Positions 25,101 through 33,044 of a stretch of DNA of 43,415 bases are shown in pieces. Each line of letters opens with the position of its first letter. Position 1 is the stretch's first letter. This DNA is from Candidatus Gastranaerophilales bacterium (lineage in GTDB: Bacteria; Cyanobacteriota; Vampirovibrionia; Gastranaerophilales; Gastranaerophilaceae). The notes under the pieces are model-generated. The model saw only the letters and a program-made list of their open reading frames with translations, was not told the DNA's origin and did not search any database. Position numbers and translations under genes: made by a program. The stretch is from assembly GCA_944323675.1 (NCBI GenBank), contig CALUTK010000012.1, positions 1 through 43,415 on the forward strand, in the 5' to 3' direction.

Positions 25101-28100
25101 TCCGTAATAACTCAAAAATCGGAAGTATTTGCCAATGATAGTGCCTATGGTGTTGTATTTAAAAATAGGAGTAAGAATACTATTAATGGCGGCATCGGAC
25201 AGGCATCTGGTTATAATCATTCTTTTAAGGGTTTTATCAGTTCAATGTCCGACTCTTATGATGAGAATGCTACACTTTTAAAACACTATTTTACTGAAAA
25301 TTTAGAAAATTCAGGTATAAAATTAACTGAAGATGAATACATAAGGTTATTTGATACCTTAAGTAACAAACAGTATTTTTCACAAATTACAGACGATATA
25401 AATATTAACGGTAAAACTATAGAGGCAGATATTCTGCAAAATGCCGTTGAAAACGCAAACAGAAAACTCGCGGATAAAATCCAATATGGAGATGGAGGTA
25501 ATAATGAGGTTACAGGAATAGTCGATAATATTGCTGCAATCTATGCAAGAGTTGATAATATCAATGATGTAAAGCCGGAGATTATATCGCTTGCAAAAGA
25601 GAATAATCTGCCTGTTATACTTCTCGGCAATCCTGAAAAATTTAAAAAATACGATTATACTCAGAATCCTGCATATATGTCTGAAATCTCTGCATTGAAT
25701 GAAAAATTTAAAAACAAAGAAATTTCCGCTCCTGAATTAATGGCAGCAAAAAGATTATTAAAAGAAAAATACAAGAATCCATCATCCGTTGAGCATTCCC
25801 CTGCCCGTACTTCTGATAAAGATATTTCTGCAAATGTAGAACTTGATACGAAAAAACGCGGGGCTGTGCTTGAGGGCGGAATACGGGCAGATGAACTTGA
25901 TGAAGTTGCACCGTTTGCCAAAAGGCTTGAGAATCCGCCCCATGTCGGGGATTACATTCCAGTTCCGGAGACTAAATTAAATATTAAAGAATTTAAAAAC
26001 AGGCTTTCTTCCCTGCGGGATAAAGATAATAAACCGCTGGTATCTGATTTTACCATAGAACAGTATACCCAACTTTTCGGTGCTGAGAATTTGCCGAATG
26101 TTTCCGCATTTATCGACGAAGCACGCGTAAAATATGGTGATGAATTTGTAAACCACGTTGTAAGATCTATTGCAGCAAATAATTCATTAAACAAAGAGGA
26201 TGCCGTTAACTTAATGCGGAGGCTGATTAATGAATTTGACGGAACTACCGAAAATGCTTCTAAAATCATTTCGGCTGGCTGGCTTTTAAACCACTCTGAG
26301 GCAAAAGCCGCACAAATTCTTCTCGATATGCCAAAGCGCACGAATTCAATGGATACACCATGGCCGGATGCAAAATCATTACTTGACAATGCCGGAAAAT
26401 TTAAGGATAAAAAATCTGTTGCTGCATTAGAGCGGGCTGTATCGTTGAAAGCCGAAAACGGTCTTAATATTTATGATACCAAAGATATAGATTCCATCGT
26501 ACAAGCAAAAGAGCTTCTTACAAGTGATATTTATACAGATGAAGAGATTAAGAAACTCAGGTTTGCAGTGATAGGTCTTTACAAAAATCCCGCCGATCTG
26601 GAAGACGTATCTAAAGTCTTAACCGCAAAAGAAAACACAGAGCTTCAGGCGCAGGTAAAAGATATACTTAAAAATTCAGACGGGATGAAAATGTTCGGGC
26701 TGGTGAGACAATTGCAGCCTGAAATCTACGAAAAAATCACAGATTTACGTCTCTCTTCCCTTGAAATTCCTGATAAAGCGCTAAAATCACTGATTAAACG
26801 TAATATTACAAAGATAAACGATCCTCAAAATCGTCTGGAATTTTTGGAACAGATGCAAAAGTATCTGCCGGATTTATCGGAAGTTCAGGATAAATATATA
26901 TTAGGTAAAATCCATGGCGAAACTGCAGAAATTGTAGAACGTCTTAATATTGATGGCAGTAATGTTACGTCCCGTGACTATAAAAAACTTGAAACTTATG
27001 TAGATATAGATAAAGAATTCCGCGGAGAAGAGACCTATTCTTACGGTAATGCTTCACAGTACCTTTCTTATATGGAGAAAGAATATCCGGATGAGGCAAA
27101 AGTATTTAAGGATCTGGCAGAAAAGTATGAAACCATGTCTGCGGATGAGTTTGAGAATTATTTTCAAACTCAAGTCGGAACTAATTCTGATATAACTCCG
27201 CTGCATATAGCAAATTATGTCAAAGATAAAAAAATTGAGACCTTGAAAAACTTTATGCGGGAAAACTATCATCAGGAGGGTAACCTTAATTATACCCGCA
27301 GGGAAACTGCTCATATCAGACAGTTATATGAAGATAAATATTTAAGCACACTGCCGGCAGAGACCCGTGAATGTTGTCAGAAAATTTATGATTCTTTTGG
27401 CGTAAAAATATTTGTTGCGGATGAAAATGATACAAATTCCCTCAATTATATTTATAACGAACTTCTGGAATGGCAAAAAGCCGGCAAGGGCAAAGCTACA
27501 CTGCCGCCGATTCTTGACTTGAGTGTTATAAAACAGGGTTATATAGATAAAGTATTCAGATCCGGCGGATACCATGAAAATCCAAGCCATAATATCAGTA
27601 TAAATGCAAAATATTTAGACTCAATTAAACATGCGATAAGACATGAAATCGCGCATGCTAATGACTCTAAAATTAAACAAAAAAGCGGTATTATTACCGT
27701 TTACAATAAAGACGGAACGGAAGAAGAAATAAATATAGATGAAATAATTGTTCATAAAACAGAACAGGCAAAGGACGCTGACGGAAATCTGTTATTTAAT
27801 CCTGACGGAACTCCTGTTATGGTGAAAGCAAAAGCTGAAGATGGGACATTTGTTCCTGACTTTGACAAATGTAAGTATGTTGATGAGTTTCGAAATGCAG
27901 GGCTATCTGACTATCTGATTGAATATGCTTATACAGATAAAGCAGAATTTCTTGCAGTCGCGGCCGAAGGCGATTACAGCAAATATTCTAAAGAATTCAA
28001 AGAACTTCTCGTTAAACTCGGGCTTCCTGATTGGATGTTTAAAATGAAAAATAAAAATAATGTCGATAGTCAGGAAAATCTTTACTTTAACGAAAAATTC

Positions 28101-29150
28101 TCTGACCGCTATACCCCTGAACAAAACCAGGCAATTTCCAGTAATTCCGAAAAACTTTTCAATATGGTTGTGAAAAATAAGCAAAAGGTTATTGACGACT
28201 ATGACGGCTCTTTTGCATTTACGCTTCCGGGCACAAAATTGTATAAACGTATAAAAGATTTTGAAGGAGTAAATGAAAAAATCTACCGAGAACTTGATAG
28301 AATAGATAAAAAAATAAGAGAAATCAGCGATATTGAAACATACAATGCCACAAAGCTTAAACCGGGCGATGAACCTTTGACGCAGGAAATGGCTGATGCA
28401 TTAATAGAAAAATATAATATCCAAAAACAAAACCTGATTAATAATTACGATGAAGTCTATAACACCTTGCAGGATGTCTTTGGAGCACGGCTTGTTATGG
28501 AGGACTGTTCGCCTGCAAGCGTGTCAAAGGTATTCAATGCCCTGCTGGAGGGTATTGACAGCGGAAAGTTTAAAGTTCTTGAAATAAATAACTATCAGGG
28601 TGCCGGCGGAATCCCGTATTTTTCAAGCGCTCAGATAAAACAACTTCAAGCCCATTGCAGACGTAAAGGCTATGATGTAAAAATTGTCTCTGACGTAAAC
28701 GCGCCGAAAGGCCGTGAAGCAGAATACCAGAACGCATTCAACTCCGCGAAAGCAATAAAACAATCCGGCTACACAACCTGCCAGATGAATATTGAACACT
28801 CAAACGGTGTGATAAGCGAATTCCAAATCCGCGGAAAACATATTAACGAACTTGCGGAAAGCGAACATATTTTCTACGATATTTCTCAGAATAAAGACCT
28901 GAGCCGCGGCAATCCGCAAATAAAACGAATTACCGATCCTCTGGTCAAAGTCGTTGAAGAAATGAATGCCAAAGGCAATGAACATATTAAAGAAGCATAT
29001 TCAAAATATCTGACAGAATGCTACAAATATGCCCGCATGCAGGAACTCGGAATTTCTATGAAAAAACCGACTCTTCCATCCGAGGTTGACCCGATTCTAG
29101 ATATTGATAATATTATAAAAATTCATGAGATGATTGAACAGGCAAAATAG
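22104..29150 (+). CDS. Giant multidomain protein: HExxH zincin plus C-terminal RelA/SpoT-like domain
   Basis: 2348 aa with no signal peptide. Residues 1-640 are mostly charged helices with a hydrophobic stretch (LLAMAGAMFTGGGSLALVSA and following, about 415-450), as in pre-toxin or translocation regions. Residues about 645-1231 form a more AT-rich module bounded by two HSPxR motifs. A helical region follows, then a zincin: HEIAH at 1847-1851 with E1948 in DKAEFLAVAAEGD as likely third ligand, similar to the lethal-factor-like (ATLF) group. The C-terminus (about 2040-2300) resembles RelA/SpoT synthetases: D2124 and R2129 in DVFGAR, Y2223 in GYTTCQ, E2239 in EFQIR, then AESEHIFYD. Inference: a polymorphic-toxin-like effector making or transferring pyrophosphate, perhaps released by the protease. 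AGGAG lies 13 bases before the ATG. Confidence 0.8.
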   Translation: MSQDLNIHQKAELARQLAYHELKQKPEYKFIPVPVNVLNEKMNEFMQLSDKDLQAQINRCFSAGKKEGEKDLWDVMGLELSDEEKRRANLRMQNEYERLRISMSPDTEKTRQAAQGVEFRAGLREAGIPVEIPQETRTPEQEQAVAFLEDMAQAADENMLSQMNKDGIVGKAYNLFIKEAFDTEFAKSNVEEAIEDTKVDIAALRTTVDFEATFEERRGVKFDPQKIREVSEKAELTAKYQACADMVGALKSELSKALEGSKDDPRAGEKAILQTSEALGLDAGAVVSAALKGHEDDPAIKDGLKEGGAFAIKDEGNGKYGIYRETDAGLQPITQEQAEIIGKEMANILDKFEAQVLGTKIPENATSEEIAELNEARMEEIRSDYEKSFAEAYGEKDLEKLSQNYMMSQEKGKIYVQTGVTLLAMAGAMFTGGGSLALVSAAVLATNPVDLLEKSTDADGMTKDDWKNYGQSTLEQIGWMALGGAVGKVGDVARSFVKVKGLSKAMKESGKSFDDFMKLAAKSPDIPKDMAKSLKTVSRLANTAGVTTEVALDMAATMALQKDGATAMDWAMSIGGALVGTKLQKVMAPMSEDARVKYLMDTFQDFKLSEGEAKQLLKAMTDAESGAAPLKKSTQTKQSAVNTSHSPERGFSESVHNKDFDEVKSEIFDSNTSISDVLDEHDLWITDGIYNAAINNFVRDFYTADGLNNLKQSTNYYHRAHLIDSLPESFKIRLKEKGIDLDKMNAFLKEDINYDYTQKLPAQASFTILFQSFLANNTNNSIISPSKLDEFISNIRSFDKNIGTKDIIKEYNNLIKSGEFKQLSNDDKTIAKTVLLLNHVGSDKEMLTLVNNLTLPQDVKNRIINLTTNKNLINDLADGNIDNTYAAAVMRNKKDLDIAFLLGHKDVADKSLLDNLRTELTEQINRNIANHGTPVMQTFIDPLRYKTDADTGVQYVQANENDVFLVHSVHDTANNSAQSNISSLLQSSKNPSENNYISTSVITQKSEVFANDSAYGVVFKNRSKNTINGGIGQASGYNHSFKGFISSMSDSYDENATLLKHYFTENLENSGIKLTEDEYIRLFDTLSNKQYFSQITDDININGKTIEADILQNAVENANRKLADKIQYGDGGNNEVTGIVDNIAAIYARVDNINDVKPEIISLAKENNLPVILLGNPEKFKKYDYTQNPAYMSEISALNEKFKNKEISAPELMAAKRLLKEKYKNPSSVEHSPARTSDKDISANVELDTKKRGAVLEGGIRADELDEVAPFAKRLENPPHVGDYIPVPETKLNIKEFKNRLSSLRDKDNKPLVSDFTIEQYTQLFGAENLPNVSAFIDEARVKYGDEFVNHVVRSIAANNSLNKEDAVNLMRRLINEFDGTTENASKIISAGWLLNHSEAKAAQILLDMPKRTNSMDTPWPDAKSLLDNAGKFKDKKSVAALERAVSLKAENGLNIYDTKDIDSIVQAKELLTSDIYTDEEIKKLRFAVIGLYKNPADLEDVSKVLTAKENTELQAQVKDILKNSDGMKMFGLVRQLQPEIYEKITDLRLSSLEIPDKALKSLIKRNITKINDPQNRLEFLEQMQKYLPDLSEVQDKYILGKIHGETAEIVERLNIDGSNVTSRDYKKLETYVDIDKEFRGEETYSYGNASQYLSYMEKEYPDEAKVFKDLAEKYETMSADEFENYFQTQVGTNSDITPLHIANYVKDKKIETLKNFMRENYHQEGNLNYTRRETAHIRQLYEDKYLSTLPAETRECCQKIYDSFGVKIFVADENDTNSLNYIYNELLEWQKAGKGKATLPPILDLSVIKQGYIDKVFRSGGYHENPSHNISINAKYLDSIKHAIRHEIAHANDSKIKQKSGIITVYNKDGTEEEINIDEIIVHKTEQAKDADGNLLFNPDGTPVMVKAKAEDGTFVPDFDKCKYVDEFRNAGLSDYLIEYAYTDKAEFLAVAAEGDYSKYSKEFKELLVKLGLPDWMFKMKNKNNVDSQENLYFNEKFSDRYTPEQNQAISSNSEKLFNMVVKNKQKVIDDYDGSFAFTLPGTKLYKRIKDFEGVNEKIYRELDRIDKKIREISDIETYNATKLKPGDEPLTQEMADALIEKYNIQKQNLINNYDEVYNTLQDVFGARLVMEDCSPASVSKVFNALLEGIDSGKFKVLEINNYQGAGGIPYFSSAQIKQLQAHCRRKGYDVKIVSDVNAPKGREAEYQNAFNSAKAIKQSGYTTCQMNIEHSNGVISEFQIRGKHINELAESEHIFYDISQNKDLSRGNPQIKRITDPLVKVVEEMNAKGNEHIKEAYSKYLTECYKYARMQELGISMKKPTLPSEVDPILDIDNIIKIHEMIEQAK

Positions 29151-29204
29151 CAAATAATATTTTGTACGGTTGTTAAAAATAAAAAAAAGAGGTAATATAG
29201 ATTT

Positions 29205-29639
29205 ATGATACATTTTGAAGGAAACGGCAGCATGAATAAAGAAGTTAATAAACTCGTATTTACAAAAGTAGATAAGATTTTACCGGCAGATAAGATTGAT
29301 TTGCTGGTAAAAAAACTTCAGGCACGCGCTGAATTTGAAATGACCGATACAGGTACATTTAAGCCGATAGTTGAATCTATCAGAAATACTAAACCCGTTA
29401 TTGAAATCGGCGATGTTTCATTCAATCTGAAATCTTCCTCCAACCTCAATAATTGCAGCGACAGAGTTTTAGAAACTACTGTTTCTACTAAATCAGGACA
29501 GTATTCAATTCAGAAAACGCTTGCGGAAGGCAAACGAGAAGAGATTTTAAAGGTTTTGAAGGATGAAAAATTCGGCGAGAACTTCAAAAAATTCTTGATG
29601 GAATGTTCTGACGATTTTGAAAAAAAAGGGCTTGAATAA
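29205..29639 (+). CDS. Small cytosolic protein downstream of the giant gene, possible partner
   Basis: 144 aa, mixed alpha/beta by eye, no signal peptide, no membrane segment, no family I recognise. Its start is 54 bases after the giant gene's stop on the same strand and 37 bases before rimI, so it is likely cotranscribed with the giant gene. Position and size fit an immunity protein, chaperone or adaptor, but it has no HD-hydrolase motif that would point to alarmone breakdown. The start could be the ATG at 29205 (AGAGG upstream) or the one at 29232 (AAGGAAAC upstream). Confidence 0.75.
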   Translation: MIHFEGNGSMNKEVNKLVFTKVDKILPADKIDLLVKKLQARAEFEMTDTGTFKPIVESIRNTKPVIEIGDVSFNLKSSSNLNNCSDRVLETTVSTKSGQYSIQKTLAEGKREEILKVLKDEKFGENFKKFLMECSDDFEKKGLE

Positions 29640-29676
29640 CTTTGCATTGAAAGATTAATCGTGATAGAATTGCTTT

Positions 29677-30207
29677 ATGGCAGAATTGTTTACGATTAAC
29701 ATTAAACCGATGACGCAAGCTGATATTGACGATATTATCAGGATAGAGGCTGCCTCATACGGAGATCACCACTGGTCAAGAGAATCGTTTTTTAATGAAT
29801 TATCAAACGAACTTGCGAGATATTACTGTGCTTTCGACGAAAAGGACACTCTTATCGGTTATGCCGGGACGTGGCGGATTTTGGAGGAAGCGCATTTAAC
29901 AAATATTGCTGTCTCGCCGGATTTTAGACGGAAAAAAGTCGGAGAGTCGCTCCTTGCTACAGTTATTCATGAATGCCGCAAAAACGGGGTTAAATATATT
30001 ACTCTGGAAGTCAGAGTGAGCAATAGCCCTGCAATCAGCTTGTATGAAAAATACGGGTTTAAATCGCTCGGAACAAGAAAAGCCTACTATCAGAACAATA
30101 ATGAAGATGCCTTAATAATGTGGACAGAAAACATGTTTTACGATAAATTTAAGGTATTATACGAAAAAAATCTTGAAGATTTAAAAAAGGTTGTAAATAT
30201 TATATGA
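29677..30207 (+). CDS. rimI: GNAT acetyltransferase, RimI-like
   Basis: 176-aa N-acetyltransferase of the ribosomal-protein-alanine type (modifies the N-terminus of S18 in E. coli). GNAT features: acidic N-terminal IEAASYGDHHWS, LTNIAVSPDFRRKKVGESL (acetyl-CoA loop around K86-S91), EVRVSNSPAISLYEKYGFKSLGTRKAYY. A C-terminal extension of about 25 residues (YDKFKVLYEKNLEDL) is beyond the family core. Overlaps bioY by 4 bases (ATGA). The S18 gene is elsewhere in the window, so the substrate is assumed from family membership. Confidence 0.9.
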   Translation: MAELFTINIKPMTQADIDDIIRIEAASYGDHHWSRESFFNELSNELARYYCAFDEKDTLIGYAGTWRILEEAHLTNIAVSPDFRRKKVGESLLATVIHECRKNGVKYITLEVRVSNSPAISLYEKYGFKSLGTRKAYYQNNNEDALIMWTENMFYDKFKVLYEKNLEDLKKVVNII

Positions 30208-30896
30208 CGCAGGAAGAAGAACAATCACAGGAAGAACAGCCGAAGAAAAAACTTGGCGCGAAAACACTTAAACAAAAGAATCGCAAAGGAATAAGACTCG
30301 GAATCGGGAGTCTGGTTCTTCTTATTTTTTGTTCTTTTCTGCTTGTTGTTTCAACTTTTCTGCAGCTTGATATAACCCACGTTATACTTCCGGCAAAGTT
30401 ATTCACCGGAGAACCGACAAAACTTAACGATTACATCTATACTTACAAATTTATCCCTCAGATTCCGGCGGTAATGTTTGTAGTCGGTTTGCTTGGCAGA
30501 AGGCTTGGAATAACAAGTATATTGCTATATATAATAACCGGATTATTCTTTTTGCCTGTTTTCGCACTGGGAGGCGGCTGGAAATATATATTTGAATACG
30601 GGTTCGGTTATATTCTCGCGTATATCCCTGCGGCATTTCTTGCAGGACTCATCCTGAAAAACGGTTATACCTTTAAAAATTCTGCGAAGGCTGTATTTAT
30701 AGGGGTGCTAACTATACATATTTTCGGAATTCTATATATGATGTGTCTTGCCGGATTACGTCATATGGGCTGGCCGTTTATTGGGGATTGGATAGCTGCC
30801 CAGAGCGGTATCAAAATAATTTACGATTTTGTATTCAGTTATATCCTTGTGCTAATCGCAAAATATCTCAGGATTATTCTCTGGCTGTATTTATAA
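30204..30896 (+). CDS. bioY: BioY-family biotin transporter component
   Basis: 230-aa integral membrane protein, the substrate-binding S component of an ECF-type biotin importer. A Lys/Glu-rich cytosolic N-terminus of about 30 residues is followed by about six hydrophobic segments (32-52, 83-100, 101-121, 133-151, 162-183, 203-222). The family stretch LPVFALGGGWKYIFEYGFGY and KFIPQIPAVMFVVGLLGRR closely resemble cyanobacterial BioY as I recall it. No ECF ATPase or EcfT gene is adjacent. Starts inside the rimI stop, and ends at a shared bidirectional terminator. Confidence 0.87.
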   Translation: MTQEEEQSQEEQPKKKLGAKTLKQKNRKGIRLGIGSLVLLIFCSFLLVVSTFLQLDITHVILPAKLFTGEPTKLNDYIYTYKFIPQIPAVMFVVGLLGRRLGITSILLYIITGLFFLPVFALGGGWKYIFEYGFGYILAYIPAAFLAGLILKNGYTFKNSAKAVFIGVLTIHIFGILYMMCLAGLRHMGWPFIGDWIAAQSGIKIIYDFVFSYILVLIAKYLRIILWLYL

Positions 30897-30972
30897 TTAT
30901 AACATTACCGGCATCTTACAGGCAGGAACTCTTTTGTATTAAATAGTAACAGAGATAAGAGACCGGATTATA

Positions 30973-31007
30973 AAAACCCTCTCTTTTACGTTAAGAGAGG
31001 GTTTTAA
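30973..31007. terminator. Bidirectional intrinsic terminator
   Basis: Perfect 13-bp stem AAAACCCTCTCTT (30973-30985) with AAGAGAGGGTTTT (30993-31005) and a seven-base loop. Flanking A and T runs let it serve bioY on plus and the 112-aa gene on minus, whose stop codon lies within it. Confidence 0.85.
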
Positions 31008-31342
31008 CTATTTCCGTTCGGGCTTTCGTATTCAATGCCCATTTCTTTTAAAGTTCTTATAAAATTCTGTGCACAAATTTTTTGGGCTTCAGGCGGTACA
31101 ATCCTTAATATTTCAACCGTTCTGGAAATGACAGGATCCTTATCATACCAGCGGTTATTGGCATTCACGGGTTTCACCATTGCATAGAATTTATCAACTG
31201 TTTCCTTTGAAACTTTCTCTTCAATTTTTTTTAGAAAAATTTCAGCCTGAGCGTGAAGCTCTGTCTGGTAATTTTTTAACAGTTCAATAACTTCTAATAG
31301 CAGCGGATCGTGATCATACCAACGCTTATAAGTAGGACTCAT
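31004..31342 (-). CDS. Small protein with duplicated RWYDxDP motif, unknown
   Basis: 112 aa, cytosolic. Two copies of one unit: RWYDHDP at 7-13 followed by a helix (LLLEVIELLKNY), and RWYDKDP at 64-70 followed by ISRTVEILR. Each is followed by a charged helix ending in Leu/Lys/Glu-rich sequence. It looks like an internal duplication of a roughly 55-residue helical unit. I do not recognise a family. Its start lies 17 bases inside the murA end, so the two are cotranscribed and probably coupled, hinting at a cell-envelope link but not proving one. Confidence 0.78.
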   Translation of the reverse strand: MSPTYKRWYDHDPLLLEVIELLKNYQTELHAQAEIFLKKIEEKVSKETVDKFYAMVKPVNANNRWYDKDPVISRTVEILRIVPPEAQKICAQNFIRTLKEMGIEYESPNGNS

Positions 31343-32645
31343 TATGTATTTCCTCCGTCGGGTTGATTATGGGAGAATCCTCTCTCCTTTCAATCTTACC
31401 ACCTAACAATTTTAGCTTAGTTTCAAAATTTTCGTATCCTCTATCTATATGATGTAGGTTTTCAATGACGGAATTTCCTTCAGCCATAAGTGCGGCAACA
31501 ACAAGGGAAGCTCCTGCTCTGAGGTCGCTTGCGGCTAAAGTTGCTCCTGTAAGCTTTTTTACACCTTTTATAATGGCATGGTTTCTGTCCTGATGAATAT
31601 CCGCGCCCATTCTTCTTAGTTCCGGCACCTGCATGAATCTGTTTTCGTAAAGGCTTTCCGTAATTATTCCGACACCGTTTGCCGTTGACAAAAGAGTCAT
31701 TGCCATTGATTGCAAATCAGTCGGGAATCCAGGGTATGGCTGGGTTACAAAATTTATGGAATTTAATCTGTTTTTACAGCTTACCTCAAGCGCGTTCGGT
31801 TCAAGAAGTTTAATATTTGCTCCCATTTTAAGCAGTTTATCCGTAAAGAATGTTAAATGAGCAGGGAAAACATTTCTTATAATGGCTTTGCCTTTTGTTG
31901 CGATAATAGCAGTCATAAACGTTCCCGCTTCAATTCTATCCGGAATTGTCGTATATTCAATAGGGTGTAAGTTTTCCTGTTTAACGCCGTTGATAATTAT
32001 TTCAGAAGTTCCGGCACCATTGACATCCGCACCGAGTGCATTTAAAAAGTTTGCCAAATCGACAATTTCCGGTTCCTGAGCTGCATTTTGAATTCTTGTT
32101 GAACCTTCAGCCAGAGTTGCAGCAAGCATTAAGTTTTCTGTTGCGCCGACTGACGGGATATCAAGGTAGATATCAGTTCCGGTTAATTTTGGGACTTTTG
32201 CGTGGACATAACCATTTTCAATTTTAATTTTAGCACCGAGTGCTTCAAGCCCTTTTATATGAAAATCAACCCGTCTTTCTCCTATTGCACAGCCTCCAGG
32301 AAGTGCAACTATTGCTTCACGGCATCTTGAAACAAGTGCCCCGAGGACAATAAATGATGCACGCATTTTGCTGACTAATTCATATTTTGCGGTAATGCTT
32401 GTAAGAGTTGTAGCATCAATAGTTACGGATTTTTCATTTTTGTCATAAGTTGTTTTAGCGCCCAGCTGTTCAATTACGCTAAGCATGATTTCAACATCTG
32501 TTAAATCAGGGACATTGTATATTTTAGTTTCACCTTTTGCTAAAAGTGCTGCGGCCATTAATTTTAAGACCGAATTTTTTGCTCCGCCTATTGATACTTC
32601 GCCTTTTAACGGGGTTCCGCCTTTTATATAATACTTCTGTGTCAA
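31326..32645 (-). CDS. murA: UDP-N-acetylglucosamine 1-carboxyvinyltransferase MurA
   Basis: First committed enzyme of peptidoglycan synthesis, transferring enolpyruvate from PEP to UDP-GlcNAc. 439 aa. K23/N24 in GGAKNSVLKL bind PEP and UDP-sugar; catalytic C119 is in PGGCAIGERRVD, so the enzyme should be fosfomycin-sensitive as far as this residue goes. Conserved PYPGFPTDLQ is present. The start is TTG at 32645, with GGAG six bases before it; no ATG fits. A good promoter lies about 50 bases upstream. Overlaps the 112-aa gene downstream. Confidence 0.96.
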   Translation of the reverse strand: MTQKYYIKGGTPLKGEVSIGGAKNSVLKLMAAALLAKGETKIYNVPDLTDVEIMLSVIEQLGAKTTYDKNEKSVTIDATTLTSITAKYELVSKMRASFIVLGALVSRCREAIVALPGGCAIGERRVDFHIKGLEALGAKIKIENGYVHAKVPKLTGTDIYLDIPSVGATENLMLAATLAEGSTRIQNAAQEPEIVDLANFLNALGADVNGAGTSEIIINGVKQENLHPIEYTTIPDRIEAGTFMTAIIATKGKAIIRNVFPAHLTFFTDKLLKMGANIKLLEPNALEVSCKNRLNSINFVTQPYPGFPTDLQSMAMTLLSTANGVGIITESLYENRFMQVPELRRMGADIHQDRNHAIIKGVKKLTGATLAASDLRAGASLVVAALMAEGNSVIENLHHIDRGYENFETKLKLLGGKIERREDSPIINPTEEIHNESYL

Positions 32646-32691
32646 TTTTTTCTCCGGAAATATGTTATTTTTCTAATCATCTACTTACATA

Positions 32692-32720
32692 ATAATACAA
32701 CCAGATAAGTCAGGTGTAAA
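32692..32720 (-). promoter_or_regulatory. murA promoter
   Basis: On the minus strand: -35 TTTACA (32715-32720), 17-base spacer, -10 TATTAT (32692-32697). Start near 32685, giving a leader of about 40 bases. Confidence 0.6.
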
Positions 32721-33044
32721 TAGGTTAAATAATGTAAAGATATTAAAAAATTAAAAAAATTGTCTTGTATTATATTTATAACTAAAAAAAACAGACGGGG
32801 AACAAGCATTTTTTTACCCTCAACCATTGCGGAAGAGGGTAAAAGTTGTTAATGAGAATTCGCGAACTTCTCTCACGTACATTATCGCGAAAATTTTCAG
32901 GATAATCTAATCTAGTGTCGCCGCTTTCCGCCGGCTCAACACCGCCGTGGAGCGGCTCACCTTTTTAAACGCCACCCAAAAATTTCTCTCATATCTCTTA
33001 TCTCAAAAATTTCCGGACAACTTAGCCTATTAACAGCGGATATC
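32721..33044. other. Gap between skp-like gene and murA promoter
   Basis: About 320 bases without a gene. It holds a 10-bp inverted repeat TTTTACCCTC/GAGGGTAAAA (32812-32821 with 32835-32844), which lacks a T-tract in either direction, and a short GC-rich patch around 32917-32963 with GCCGCT/AGCGGC arms. Nothing coding is apparent. Confidence 0.4.

Noticed and set aside
32812-32844. 10-bp inverted repeat as terminator of the skp-like gene
   Set aside because: No T-tract follows in either orientation.
32907-32919. CTAATCTAGTGTC shared (inverted) with 40745-40757, and its 11-base core at 16415-16425
   Set aside because: Many 13-base matches are expected by chance in 43 kb on two strands; the flanking bases do not agree, so I do not call it a repeat family.
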